Positions 17,431 to 26,011 of a stretch of 60,979 nucleotides of DNA are shown here, piece after piece (positions within the stretch are counted from its first letter, which is position 1; each line of letters starts with the position of its first letter). Under the pieces are notes generated by a model. The model ran no database searches. It had not been told where the DNA came from and worked only from the letters and a program-made list of their open reading frames with translations. This DNA comes from Arthrobacter sp. M4 (GTDB lineage: Bacteria; Actinomycetota; Actinomycetes; Actinomycetales; Micrococcaceae). The translations under genes were made by a program, and so were the position numbers. The stretch spans positions 1 to 60,979 of the forward strand of contig NZ_JAIWYX010000018.1 of assembly GCF_020251205.1 (NCBI RefSeq). Direction: 5' to 3'.

Positions 17431-17934
17431 TTAGCGCTTGGAGTACTGCGGGGCGCGACGTGCCTTCTTGAGACCGGCCTTCTTACGTTCGATGACGCGG
17501 GCGTCACGAGTCAGGAAGCCAGCCTTCTTCAGGGTCGGGCGGTTGTTCTCAACGTCGATCTCGTTCAGCGAACGGGCGATTCCGAGGCGCAGCGCACCAG
17601 CCTGACCGGAGGGGCCACCACCGTGGATCCGGGCGATGACGTCGTAGGCGCCTTCGAGGTCCAGGATCTTGAACGGCTCGTTGACTTCCTGCTGGTGCAG
17701 CTTGTTCGGGAAGTAGTTTGCCAGCTCACGGCCGTTGATGAGCCACTTGCCGGAGCCCGGGATAACGCGGACGCGGGCAACAGCTTCCTTGCGGCGGCCA
17801 ACAGCGGCACCGGCCACCGTCAGGGCCGGGCGCTCCTTCTTCGGCGCGGCCTCAGCAGGTGCGCTTTCAGAGGTGTAGCTGGTCAGTTCCTCAGCCTCGT
17901 AGGCTTCGTTGGTCAGTTCTTCGTTCTGAGCCAC
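17431..17934 (-). CDS. rpsI: Small ribosomal subunit protein uS9
   Basis: 167 residues. The S9 core begins near residue 40 (AVGRRKEAVARVRVIPGSG) and ends in KKARRAPQYSKR, whose tail reaches the P-site tRNA. An acidic N-terminal extension of about 35 residues (VAQNEELTNEAYEAEELTS) precedes it. I chose GTG 17934 because AAGGAG lies 5 bp upstream; the longer open frame has no such site. It follows rplM by 37 bp in the usual L13-S9 operon. Confidence 0.96.
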   Translation of the reverse strand: MAQNEELTNEAYEAEELTSYTSESAPAEAAPKKERPALTVAGAAVGRRKEAVARVRVIPGSGKWLINGRELANYFPNKLHQQEVNEPFKILDLEGAYDVIARIHGGGPSGQAGALRLGIARSLNEIDVENNRPTLKKAGFLTRDARVIERKKAGLKKARRAPQYSKR

Positions 17935-17971
17935 GATTCTCCTTGATAAAAAAGTTGTTTGGTGGCCAGGA

Positions 17972-18415
17972 CTACTGGGCGACCTGGGTGATTTCGAAAG
18001 TCTTCGGCTGCTGCGCAGCGTGCGGGTGCTCGGCGCCACGGTAGACCTTGAGCTTGCTCAGCTGCTGGGCGGCGAGGGAGTTCTTGGGCAGCATGCCCTT
18101 GACGGCCTTCTCAACGGCGCGAACCGGGTTCTTCTCCAGCAGTTCGGCATAGTTGACGGAGGTCAGACCGCCCGGGTAGCCGGAGTGGCGGTAGGCCCGC
18201 TTCTGCTCAAGCTTGGCACCTGTCAGGGCAACCTTCTCGGCGTTGATGATGATGACGAAGTCGCCCATGTCCATGTGGGGAGCAAAGGTCGGCTTGTGCT
18301 TTCCGCGCAGCAGTGTTGCGGTCTGGCTGGCAAGACGACCCAGGACAACATCGGTGGCGTCAATGACGTGCCACTGGCGGTCGATATCGCCGGGCTTCGG
18401 GGTGTACGTACGCAC
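17972..18415 (-). CDS. rplM: Large ribosomal subunit protein uL13
   Basis: 147 residues, starting (M)RTYTPKPGDIDRQWHVIDA, the usual actinobacterial N-terminus. GTG 18415 has GAGG 8 bp upstream. An in-frame ATG at 18445 would add ten residues but lacks a good ribosome site. The core contains GRLASQTATLLRGKHK and HMDMGDFVIIINAEKVALTG. It leads the rplM-rpsI operon. Confidence 0.94.
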   Translation of the reverse strand: MRTYTPKPGDIDRQWHVIDATDVVLGRLASQTATLLRGKHKPTFAPHMDMGDFVIIINAEKVALTGAKLEQKRAYRHSGYPGGLTSVNYAELLEKNPVRAVEKAVKGMLPKNSLAAQQLSKLKVYRGAEHPHAAQQPKTFEITQVAQ

Positions 18416-18713
18416 TGTATTTGCCTCGTTCTTGTTCTGGTTCATGTTTTAGGCCCTACGTCGTGAGCATTGGGCCTATCAGGTATGCGCTACCGGAGCA
18501 GAGGTGAGGGCTCTATGTACCAGTCATCCCGAGTTCCCGAAAATGCCGCCTGAGTATTGACCCTGCAACTGGATCCCCAAGCGGACATGTGTCATCGAGA
18601 CAGGACACGCACAACGACTATAAAGAATAGCTCTCCGTGGTAGTCCGGGTCAAAATGGGGGTGCCAGCCGCTTCCCAGGCCAGCAACGGATCCAGGTCCC
18701 TTAGGAGGACACC
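18416..18713. other. Intergenic region between rplM and the first tad locus
   Basis: Divergent control region of about 300 bp. On the plus strand a TATAAAG box at 18619 could serve the prepilin peptidase gene, but no convincing -35 was found. No gene and no recognised riboswitch were seen. Confidence 0.4.
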
Positions 18714-19370
18714 GTGACAACAGCCCCGGCAGCCCCCTTTGCCATCCTCGTTGCCGGCCTTGTCGGCGCCTTGGCCAGCCCCGTGCTTGAGTGGGTCATT
18801 TCACGGTGGATGCCGCGCCTTGGGGAGATGCCCTCCTTGGGCATCAGAATTACGACGTCGATCCTCACCGGCTCACTGTCAGCACTTATTGCGCTGCGAT
18901 TTGGCTTGGCTGCCTTTATGCCCGCATTTATCGTTCTGTGCATTCTTGGAGTGCAGTTGGCGCGTATTGATTTTGCCCTGCATTTGTTGCCGAACCAACT
19001 TGTGGTGACACTCCTAACGGCCGGAATCATTATTCTGCTCGGAGCAGCTGCACTGGGCGGAACGGGGTGGGGATCTGCCCTTCGGGCACTTGCTGGGGCA
19101 GTGATCCTGTTCGCTGGCTACCTGATTCTGGGATTAATTTCGCCGGGCGGCATCGGAATGGGGGACGTCAAGCTCGCAGCGCCGCTCGGTTTGTACTTGG
19201 GCTACTTGGGCTGGGGGCAACTGTTCTATGGGGGGCTGCTGGGGTTCGTGGTAGGAGGTGTACTAACGGTGCTGATGTTACGGCTGAGGCGTGCAAATAG
19301 GCCATCAGAAGTAGCTCATGGCCCCGCAATGGTCAGTGCGGCGCTTGGTGTCATCCTGCTGATGCCATAG
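18714..19370 (+). CDS. Prepilin peptidase, A24 family (TadV/CpaA)
   Basis: Membrane aspartic protease expected to cut the leader of Flp and TadE/F-type prepilins. 218 residues with about six hydrophobic segments. The two catalytic Asp residues are in QLARIDFALHLLPNQL and in GIGMGDVKLAAPLGLYLG (the GxGD motif). The N-terminal zinc/methylase domain of the larger PilD type is absent, as is usual for the CpaA class. GTG 18714 follows AGGAGGACACC. It is the only such gene in the window, so both tad loci probably depend on it. Confidence 0.9.
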   Translation: MTTAPAAPFAILVAGLVGALASPVLEWVISRWMPRLGEMPSLGIRITTSILTGSLSALIALRFGLAAFMPAFIVLCILGVQLARIDFALHLLPNQLVVTLLTAGIIILLGAAALGGTGWGSALRALAGAVILFAGYLILGLISPGGIGMGDVKLAAPLGLYLGYLGWGQLFYGGLLGFVVGGVLTVLMLRLRRANRPSEVAHGPAMVSAALGVILLMP

Positions 19371-19686
19371 ACATTCCCAACTTATTTATCGGACACACAC
19401 TAGTAAGCCTGCTTACTAAGACAAGTAGTACGCGCAAAGTACGCGCAAGGCTTGCTCAAGAAAGTGAGTACCACCTACGAAGCGTTTCTTCGCGCTCGAA
19501 ATGCCCTTGGAAAAGTCGAGTACCACTACGCATTGTTTGCCTTTCCAGAAACCGCAATTCTTGAGTCATCGAAATCCAAACCGCTAGCGAGAAACAAAGG
19601 CATTGGGGCCCTCGGATAATCGCAAGCAATATGGGGGCGGCTTGGAATTCGGACATCAAATTCCAAAAATCTGGGAAGGATTTACA
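19371..19686. promoter_or_regulatory. Control region before the tandem flp genes
   Basis: 316 bp without a gene and AT-rich for this genome. It holds the palindrome TAGTAAGC-CT-GCTTACTA at 19401-19418, the 11-bp direct repeat AGTACGCGCAA at 19427-19437 and 19438-19448, and two copies of GAGTACCAC/CTACG about 53 bp apart at 19465 and 19518. These are candidates for binding sites of the tad regulator. Confidence 0.45.
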
Positions 19687-19887
19687 ATGTCATCTCTCAT
19701 GGTCAACATGATCGCTTTCATTGCCGGCATCAAGGACCGCTTCTCCTCCGAAAAGGGCGCAACCGCCACGGAGTACGGCCTCTTGGTCGGCCTGATCGCA
19801 ATCATCATCGTCGTCGGCGTCGGCCTCTTCGGCAGGAACCTCAACGCGTTCTTCAACGGCCTGGCTGGCGTAGTCGCCACCTGGTAA
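19687..19887 (+). CDS. flp: Flp-type prepilin, copy 1
   Basis: 66-residue class IVb prepilin, the probable main subunit of a Tad pilus. The leader ends in SSEKG and is cut before ATATEYGLLVG, leaving Glu at position +5 and Tyr at +6, the Flp motif. A hydrophobic helix LIAIIIVVGVGLFGRNL forms the fibre core. ATG 19687 has GGAAGGA 5 bp upstream; the open frame starting at 19603 lacks one. The next gene is almost the same. Confidence 0.95.
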   Translation: MSSLMVNMIAFIAGIKDRFSSEKGATATEYGLLVGLIAIIIVVGVGLFGRNLNAFFNGLAGVVATW

Positions 19888-19898
19888 GGGGATTCACA

Positions 19899-20099
19899 AT
19901 GTCGTCGCTCATGGTCAACATGGTCGCTTTCATTGCCGGCATCAAGGACCGCTTCTCCTCCGAAAAGGGCGCAACCGCCACGGAGTACGGCCTCCTGGTC
20001 GGCCTGATCGCAATCATCATCGTCGTCGGTGTCGGCGCCTTTGGTCAGAACCTCAACACGTTCTTCAATGGCCTCGCCGGTGTAGTCGCCACCTGGTAA
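19899..20099 (+). CDS. flp: Flp-type prepilin, copy 2
   Basis: 66 residues, differing from the previous gene product at only four positions (I9V, L47A, R50Q, A54T). The cleavage site G24/A25 and Glu29-Tyr30 are kept. It begins 12 bp after copy 1 and is followed by a strong terminator-like hairpin. The near identity, also at DNA level, points to a recent duplication or gene conversion. Two copies would raise pilin output. Confidence 0.95.
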   Translation: MSSLMVNMVAFIAGIKDRFSSEKGATATEYGLLVGLIAIIIVVGVGAFGQNLNTFFNGLAGVVATW

Positions 20100-20120
20100 A
20101 TCACGCTTCTAGCCAGTTCC

Positions 20121-20163
20121 TGTGCCGCGTCCGCCCCGCGCGGACGCGGCACATTTCTTTTTT
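20121..20163 (+). terminator. Terminator between flp genes and tadE
   Basis: A perfect 14-bp stem (TGTGCCGCGTCCGC with its complement, 5-nt loop) is followed by TTTCTTTTTT. It lies 22 bp after the second flp gene and 60 bp before tadE. Partial read-through would give much pilin and little assembly protein. Confidence 0.85.
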
Positions 20164-20224
20164 CGGCTCTGAACATCATCTCGAGCCAGCCACTCACCAA
20201 GCTGCTCACTCCTCTGGGGGAACA

Positions 20225-20614
20225 ATGACCCGCAGCAAGCACAAAAAGCGCAGGGAACGCGGCGCCGTCGCCGTGGAATTCGCCCTCGTGGCTCCCATCC
20301 TGTTGCTGATCGTCGTCGCAATCGTCGAATTCTCACACGCATATAACCTGCAAATTTCCGTGACCCAGGCGGCCCGCGAAGCGGCCAGAAACATGGCCAT
20401 TCACAACAGCGCCTCTCAGGCATCCGCCGCGGGCGCTGCCGGCGCCCCCGGCGTGCCACTTTCTAGTGGCAACTTCAGTTATTCCGCGGGCGGCTGCAAC
20501 ACCGCAGGTTCAACAGTCACCGCAACCGTGGCCTACAACACTGCCTCATTAACAGGCTTCTTCGGTTCGACGGTCAGCGTCACAGGAAAGGCGGCAATGC
20601 AATGCGGTGGGTAA
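20225..20614 (+). CDS. tadE: TadE-like pseudopilin, locus 1
   Basis: 129 residues. The N-terminus RRERGAVAVEFALVAPILLL has the prepilin cleavage pattern (G/AVAVEF) followed by a hydrophobic helix and a small outer domain with one Cys pair (GGCNT and MQCGG). TadE proteins are minor pilins processed by the Tad prepilin peptidase. GGGGG lies 5 bp before ATG 20225. The 3' end overlaps the tadG start by 13 bp. Confidence 0.88.
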   Translation: MTRSKHKKRRERGAVAVEFALVAPILLLIVVAIVEFSHAYNLQISVTQAAREAARNMAIHNSASQASAAGAAGAPGVPLSSGNFSYSAGGCNTAGSTVTATVAYNTASLTGFFGSTVSVTGKAAMQCGG

Positions 20615-21597
20615 AGCGCAGACTGACTGACAACCCGGAACGTGGCGCTGCCGGCGTCATGGTTGCAGTCATGCTCCTGGTTCTCATCGGGGCCGGCGCA
20701 ATGGCTGTGGATGTGGGAGAGATATATTCCGAGCGGGCAGAACTGCAGAACGGTGCAGACGCCGGAGCCCTTTCGGCTGCGTCGCTCTGCTCGAAAACTA
20801 CCGGCTGCACCCAAGCAAGTGCCAACAGTGCGGCCAACACTTATGCGAACGCGAACGCCAAGGATTCTGCGTCCAACGTCCAATCGGTTGATCTCAGCGT
20901 TGCTGGCCAAGTGACGGTTGTGACGTCAACCAAGGACGGCACGTCAAACGCTGGCTTCCTTCGGAAGATGTTCGCCAGTGCCCTCAATACTCCGAACGTC
21001 ACCGTTGGCGCAAAAGCTACCGCCTCATGGTTCTACCCAACGTCCGGCGTATCGATCCTCCCCCTGACATTCGCCACGTGTGAATTCAAGGATGATGGAC
21101 TGCCACACAAGATACTGACCCAGGGCGGTGGATCGGGAGCCCTGGACTGCAATGGACGGAATCCATCCAACCAGATCATTCCGGGCGGCTTCGCCTGGCT
21201 GCAGCCCACAGGCAACACTGGCTGCAATGTGACGGCAACGGTAGGTCAGTGGTACCCGACCAGCACAGGCGCCTCAATGCCCAACGGCTGCGACATCATG
21301 TTCAACTCTTCGCTCGTTGGCAAAACGGTTGCGATCCCTGTCTATGCCTACACCTGTACAGGCATTCTCTCGCCCTGCACTGGTAGCAGCGTCAAATACA
21401 TGATCCAGAAATGGGCAGGTTTCAAGGTCCAGGGCTGGCGATTCTCCGGCAACACCTACGATCCGACGAATGTGTTCACCACTAGCGAGAAGGGCCTGTA
21501 CGGCACCTTCGTGGGCTACTCGGCAGATCCAAGTCTCTTCTCGGGTGGGACCACCACCCCTAACGGCAACGTGGTTGTCGTGAAACTCATCAACTAA
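20602..21597 (+). CDS. tadG: TadG-like pilus assembly protein, locus 1
   Basis: 331 residues with a single N-terminal helix (GVMVAVMLLVLIGAGAMAVD) and then DVGEIYSERAELQNGADAGAL, the TadG/Flp-pilus signature seen in many actinobacteria. The outer part is Ser/Thr/Gly-rich with several Cys residues. Homologues are thought to anchor or cap the pilus. ATG 20602 lies within the end of tadE, so the two are coupled. A close relative lies in locus 2. Confidence 0.85.
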   Translation: MRWVKRRLTDNPERGAAGVMVAVMLLVLIGAGAMAVDVGEIYSERAELQNGADAGALSAASLCSKTTGCTQASANSAANTYANANAKDSASNVQSVDLSVAGQVTVVTSTKDGTSNAGFLRKMFASALNTPNVTVGAKATASWFYPTSGVSILPLTFATCEFKDDGLPHKILTQGGGSGALDCNGRNPSNQIIPGGFAWLQPTGNTGCNVTATVGQWYPTSTGASMPNGCDIMFNSSLVGKTVAIPVYAYTCTGILSPCTGSSVKYMIQKWAGFKVQGWRFSGNTYDPTNVFTTSEKGLYGTFVGYSADPSLFSGGTTTPNGNVVVVKLIN

Positions 21598-21621
21598 CCA
21601 TTCACCGAAGGGGTGACCACA

Positions 21622-22377
21622 TTGAAAACACGCCTACTGGGAGGCATCGCTGCGCTGGTCGTAGCCATCATCGGAACTGTCATGCTCATCCTTTACGTCC
21701 AGGGCGCGGACAAGCGTGCAATGGCAAATACTGAGACGCAGGACGTTTACGTTGTCCAAAAGGACATTCCCGCCGGGACCAGCGTCTCAAAGTTTGGAGA
21801 CTCTGTTGCAAAGAAGGCAGTGCCCAAATCGGCCATCGCTGAAAACAGCGTCAGCAACCTTTCAGAGCTAGGAAGCAAGGTCTCGGCCATCGAGTTCAAA
21901 CCGGGCGAACAGCTGCTGCAAACCCGATTGGTGGAAACCAGCGCCCTTCTGGGACCTGGTCGCATCGAGGTTCCCACAGGCCTGCAGGAAGTCACGGTTA
22001 AGCTGGGTATCGACCGCGTTGTTGGCGGAGCCCTTTCGGCCGGTGACACCGTTGGCGTTCTGCTATCTTTCGCCGGGGATGACAAGGCTAACGCTCCAGC
22101 CCAGACACAGCTGACTTACCACAAGGTCCTCGTAACTGCTGTCCAGACCAGTACTGGCGACGCCAAGACAACGAGCCAGTCATCCGGTGACGGAGCCCTC
22201 AGCGGCAAGCAGGCGAGCGGTGGGGGCGACTTCCTGGTTACTCTTGCCAGGCCTTCTGCGGATGTCGAGCGGATCGTTTTTGCCGCCGAATACGGAAAGG
22301 TCTACCTGACCAAAGAACCCGCCAACGCCACTGAAGGCAACACCGGAGTGGTCGATCGCACCAAGGTATACCGATGA
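21622..22377 (+). CDS. cpaB: CpaB/RcpC-like pilus assembly protein, locus 1
   Basis: 251 residues: one N-terminal helix (LLGGIAALVVAIIGTVMLIL), a SAF domain (VYVVQKDIPAGTSVSKFGDS) and a beta-rich RcpC domain. I prefer TTG 21622 to GTG 21613 because GAAGGGG then sits 8 bp upstream and the start matches MKSRLIAGLA of the second copy. In Gram-negative systems CpaB works with the secretin; here, with no outer membrane, it probably spans the wall. Its stop overlaps the next start (ATGA). Confidence 0.85.
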   Translation: MKTRLLGGIAALVVAIIGTVMLILYVQGADKRAMANTETQDVYVVQKDIPAGTSVSKFGDSVAKKAVPKSAIAENSVSNLSELGSKVSAIEFKPGEQLLQTRLVETSALLGPGRIEVPTGLQEVTVKLGIDRVVGGALSAGDTVGVLLSFAGDDKANAPAQTQLTYHKVLVTAVQTSTGDAKTTSQSSGDGALSGKQASGGGDFLVTLARPSADVERIVFAAEYGKVYLTKEPANATEGNTGVVDRTKVYR

Positions 22378-23579
22378 GCCGCTTCGTCCTCATTACTCCT
22401 GACAGCGACTTCGAGCGGCGAGTCCGCTCGGCGACCGCCGGCATGAGCGGAAGCCTGCAGTGGTTCCAGGCTGATTACTTGCCCGATGGACCCGCAGACA
22501 TCCTCAGCCAGCTGCTCGGCGAGCCGCCAGAGGTTCTCATCCTCGGCCCCGGCCTGGACGTTGGAGAGTCACTGAAGCACGCCGCGCTGATGGACCTTCA
22601 GTACCCGGAGATCAGCGTTGTCCTTGCCGCTGAACAGACACAGGAATTGATCCTCAATGCCATGCGCTCGGGCGTTCGGGACATCCTGGCGCCCACGGCA
22701 GAGGCCGACACAATTCGAATCATGGTGGAACGCGCTGCGCTAGCGGCTGCAGGCCGGCGCCGCGGACTCGCCCCTAATACGGCTGAGTCGCCGAACCAGG
22801 CCATGGGGGGAAGGATCGTGGCCGTCATGTCGCCCAAGGGCGGCGTCGGGAAGACCACTGTAGCCACGAATCTTGCGATTGGCCTGGGAACCATTGCTCC
22901 GATGGGCGTGGTGATCGTCGACCTGGATCTCCAGTTCGGCGACGTCGCCAGCGGCTTGCTACTGGATCCCCAACACACAATCACTGATGCTGTCCAGGGG
23001 CCGGCAACCCAAGACTCCATGGTGCTCAAGACGTACCTCACCATGCACAAGGCCAGTATCTACGCACTGTGTGCGCCAAAGAATCCCGTTGACATCGACA
23101 GGATTACCGGGGACCAGGTTGGCCGATTGCTGGATCAGCTCCGCAAGGAGTTCCAGTATGTCGTGATCGACACAGCTCCTGGATTAGGTGAGCACGTCCT
23201 GGCAGCGTTGGAGCGGGCGACGGACGCTGTATGGGTTTGCGGCATGGACATCCCAAGTATCCGAGGCCTGCGCACTGGTCTGCAGATTCTCGAACAGCTC
23301 GACTTGCTTCCAGAGAACCGTCACGTGGTCCTCAACATGGCCGACGCGAAAAGTGGTCTTGGGTTAACCGATGTGGAAGCAAGTATTGGGGTTCCTGTGG
23401 ACGTCGCGATTCCTCGTTCGCGGACACTTCCGTTTTCCACGAACAAGGGCGTCCCGCTGCTGCAGGACAACAGCCGAGATATTGCCCAGAAAGGGCTACG
23501 ACAACTGGTTGACAGGTTCAGGCCTAACTGGGATGCCCGAACCCACAAGCAACTACACAGAAGGGCGGTGGTCCGGTGA
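22374..23579 (+). CDS. tadZ: TadZ/CpaE-like pilus-localising ATPase, locus 1
   Basis: 401 residues. Residues 1-130 form an atypical receiver-like domain without a clear phospho-Asp. Residues 145-380 form a MinD/ParA-type ATPase: deviant Walker A VMSPKGGVGKTTVATNLAIG, then VIVDLDLQFGDVASG and VVIDTAPGLGEH. TadZ marks the pole or site where the Tad machine is built. Both ends overlap neighbours by 4 bp, showing tight coupling in the operon. Confidence 0.9.
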   Translation: MSRFVLITPDSDFERRVRSATAGMSGSLQWFQADYLPDGPADILSQLLGEPPEVLILGPGLDVGESLKHAALMDLQYPEISVVLAAEQTQELILNAMRSGVRDILAPTAEADTIRIMVERAALAAAGRRRGLAPNTAESPNQAMGGRIVAVMSPKGGVGKTTVATNLAIGLGTIAPMGVVIVDLDLQFGDVASGLLLDPQHTITDAVQGPATQDSMVLKTYLTMHKASIYALCAPKNPVDIDRITGDQVGRLLDQLRKEFQYVVIDTAPGLGEHVLAALERATDAVWVCGMDIPSIRGLRTGLQILEQLDLLPENRHVVLNMADAKSGLGLTDVEASIGVPVDVAIPRSRTLPFSTNKGVPLLQDNSRDIAQKGLRQLVDRFRPNWDARTHKQLHRRAVVR

Positions 23580-25051
23580 ACCTCTCACGGAGACTCGGAT
23601 ACCTACATAACGAGGACGGCCAGGCTGGGGGCCCGGACATCGCTCCTCAGGACGGGAAAAAGGTCAGTGCGGCATCCACGCTGAGCCAAATCCAGGAAGC
23701 TAAGGCAGCCGAAGCTGCCTCCACCCCGTTGACAACCGAAGATGGTGCCGCAAACGGGCAGTCGAGCGGGGCGCTGTCCGACCTCAAGGAGCGCGTAAGC
23801 CAACTCCTTTATGAACGCCTCGGCAATAGGGTGTCCGACTCAAGCATCAATGAGGAAGAGCTACACCAGTTTGTTAAGGATGAGCTCAAAATTGTGGTGG
23901 ATGAGGAACAAGTGCCTCTGACCCCATCTGAAAGGCAGCGGCTGATCTCCGAGATCATCGACGATGTCTTGGGCCATGGCCCCATCCAGCGCTTCCTTGA
24001 TGACCCGGAGATTACCGAAGTCATGGTCAACCGGCATGACAGCATCTACGTAGAGCGCTACGGCACCATCTACAAGACTGATGCTCGGTTCTCTGACGAC
24101 GACGCCCTCCGGAAAGTGATCGAACGGATAGTCTCGCGCGTCGGGCGTCGCATCGATGAATCGTCCCCGCTGGTGGACGCACGTTTGGCGGATGGCTCCC
24201 GTGTCAACGCCATCATCCCGCCACTCGCCGTTAATGGTCCTTCACTCACTATCCGCAAGTTCGCCCGCGAGGCGCTCACCGTGAACAAGCTCATTGAGTT
24301 TGGCAGTCTCTCCCCTGAGATGGCCGAGTTGCTCAGGGCCTGTGTCCTGGCGAGGATGAACATCATTGTGTCGGGCGGTACCGGTACCGGAAAGACGACG
24401 TTGCTGAACGTGCTGTCGTCCTTCATCCCCGCGGCAGACCGCATCGTCACCATCGAGGATGCGGTAGAGCTACAGCTTCAGCAGGAGCATGTTGTGCGCT
24501 TGGAGAGCCGGCCAGCCAACATCGAAGGCCGCGGCGAGGTCACCATTCGCGACCTTGTAAGGAACTCGCTCCGTATGCGGCCCGACCGAATCGTCGTCGG
24601 TGAAGTGCGCGGCGGCGAGTCGCTTGACATGCTGCAGGCTATGAACACAGGCCACGACGGCTCCATCTCCACGGTCCACGCCAACTCGCCGCGTGACGCC
24701 GTTGCCCGTCTGGAAACCCTGGTACTCATGGCTGGGATGGATCTTCCGCTAAGGGCCATCCGGGAGCAGGTGGCCTCTGCAGTGAACCTCATTGTTCACA
24801 TCACGCGTCTTCGTGACGGCACCCGCCGCGTAACGCACATCACCGAGGTCCAAGGAATGGAAGGCGACATCGTCACCCTCCAAGACGCCTTTGTCTTCGA
24901 TTACTCAGCCGGCGTGGACGCCAACGGACGCTTCCTCGGGAAGCCAATTCCAACAGGCGTCCGTCCACGGTTCACGGACCGGTTCGCGGAACTCGGCATC
25001 CCGATCTCACCTGCCGTTTTCGGCGCCCATATGGCGGGAGGTCGGCGATGA
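23576..25051 (+). CDS. tadA: TadA/CpaF secretion ATPase, locus 1
   Basis: Hexameric type II/IV secretion ATPase that powers pilus extension and perhaps retraction. 491 residues; GTG 23576 overlaps the tadZ stop. Walker A is SGGTGTGKTTLLNVLSSF near residue 265, the Asp box/Walker B region is DRIVTIEDAVELQLQQEHVV and RMRPDRIVVGEVRGGESLDM, and the His box is TGHDGSISTVHANSPRD. The first 130 residues are acidic and variable. The middle and C-terminal parts are almost the same as in the second copy. Confidence 0.95.
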   Translation: MNLSRRLGYLHNEDGQAGGPDIAPQDGKKVSAASTLSQIQEAKAAEAASTPLTTEDGAANGQSSGALSDLKERVSQLLYERLGNRVSDSSINEEELHQFVKDELKIVVDEEQVPLTPSERQRLISEIIDDVLGHGPIQRFLDDPEITEVMVNRHDSIYVERYGTIYKTDARFSDDDALRKVIERIVSRVGRRIDESSPLVDARLADGSRVNAIIPPLAVNGPSLTIRKFAREALTVNKLIEFGSLSPEMAELLRACVLARMNIIVSGGTGTGKTTLLNVLSSFIPAADRIVTIEDAVELQLQQEHVVRLESRPANIEGRGEVTIRDLVRNSLRMRPDRIVVGEVRGGESLDMLQAMNTGHDGSISTVHANSPRDAVARLETLVLMAGMDLPLRAIREQVASAVNLIVHITRLRDGTRRVTHITEVQGMEGDIVTLQDAFVFDYSAGVDANGRFLGKPIPTGVRPRFTDRFAELGIPISPAVFGAHMAGGRR

Positions 25052-26001
25052 AGATCGGCGCGTTGTTCCCGTTCCTCCTGCCAATAGGGCTTGCACTCGT
25101 GTACATAGCCCTGGGCGTGTTCTTTTGGGTGGTCTTCAAGTCACGCAGGACCATCGCATTGGATCGCCGCCGGCCTGACGCGCCAATCCACAACTCGGCA
25201 CTAACCCGGCTCACGGAAACGGCTATCGACGTAATCGATTCGCGGATACAGCCCCGGACAGGTGGTCTCCTCTCCCGTCCGCGCCTGGACGCTGCGGGGT
25301 TGAAAAAGCAGCCCGCCGACTATCTCTTGATGGGCGGGATCGTAGTGGTGCTCGCATCCGTGGTTGGTTTCCTTGTGGGAGGCATCTTCTTCCTGCTCCT
25401 CATGGGCGGCATCGCCGCGTTGGCCCTGGTGCTGATTTTGAATTTGCTGACGTCACGCCGACAGGCGAAGTTCGACGAGCAAGTGCCCGACACGCTCCAG
25501 ATGCTTACAGGTGGCATGCGGGCTGGCCATAGCCTCCTTCGTGCCATCGACGCCTCAGCGAAGGAAAGTGAAGCTCCCATGTCCGAGGAACTCGCTCGAA
25601 TCGTTAATGAGACCCGAATTGGCCGTGACCTAGGTGAATCCCTCATTGAGGTGTCAGTACGAACCCGGAACGAGGACTTCAGCTGGATCGCCCAGGCAAT
25701 TGAAATCCACCGCGAAGTCGGCGGTGACCTTGCGGAGGTCCTCGACCATGTTGGCGAGACAATCCGAGACCGGAATCAGATTCGACGGCAGGTGCGGGCG
25801 CTCAGCGCTGAAGGCCGTGTGTCCGCGCTGGTACTCATCTCGTTGCCGATCTTCATGTTCGTTGCCCTTCTATTCATCAACCCCACGTATGCCCAGACGT
25901 TCACCTCCACCATTCCGGGGTACCTGATGATCGCCGCGGCAGTAATCATGCTCAGCCTTGGCGCCTTCTGGCTGAGCCGTCTAATCAAGCCAAAGTACTG
26001 A
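25048..26001 (+). CDS. tadB: TadB inner-membrane pilus platform protein, locus 1
   Basis: 317 residues with a GspF/T2SF domain. There is an N-terminal helix pair, then SRRQAKFDEQVPDTLQMLTG and GMRAGHSLLRAIDASAKESE, the cytoplasmic T2SF core, and two C-terminal helices. It forms the platform with TadC on which TadA acts. The start overlaps the tadA stop (ATGA); tadC follows after 10 bp with its own AGGAGG. Confidence 0.92.
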   Translation: MKIGALFPFLLPIGLALVYIALGVFFWVVFKSRRTIALDRRRPDAPIHNSALTRLTETAIDVIDSRIQPRTGGLLSRPRLDAAGLKKQPADYLLMGGIVVVLASVVGFLVGGIFFLLLMGGIAALALVLILNLLTSRRQAKFDEQVPDTLQMLTGGMRAGHSLLRAIDASAKESEAPMSEELARIVNETRIGRDLGESLIEVSVRTRNEDFSWIAQAIEIHREVGGDLAEVLDHVGETIRDRNQIRRQVRALSAEGRVSALVLISLPIFMFVALLFINPTYAQTFTSTIPGYLMIAAAVIMLSLGAFWLSRLIKPKY

Positions 26002-26011
26002 GGAGGACGCC

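Noticed and set aside
18446..18713. Ribosomal L13 leader RNA
   Set aside because: No stable conserved stem could be found by eye; a covariance-model search would be needed.
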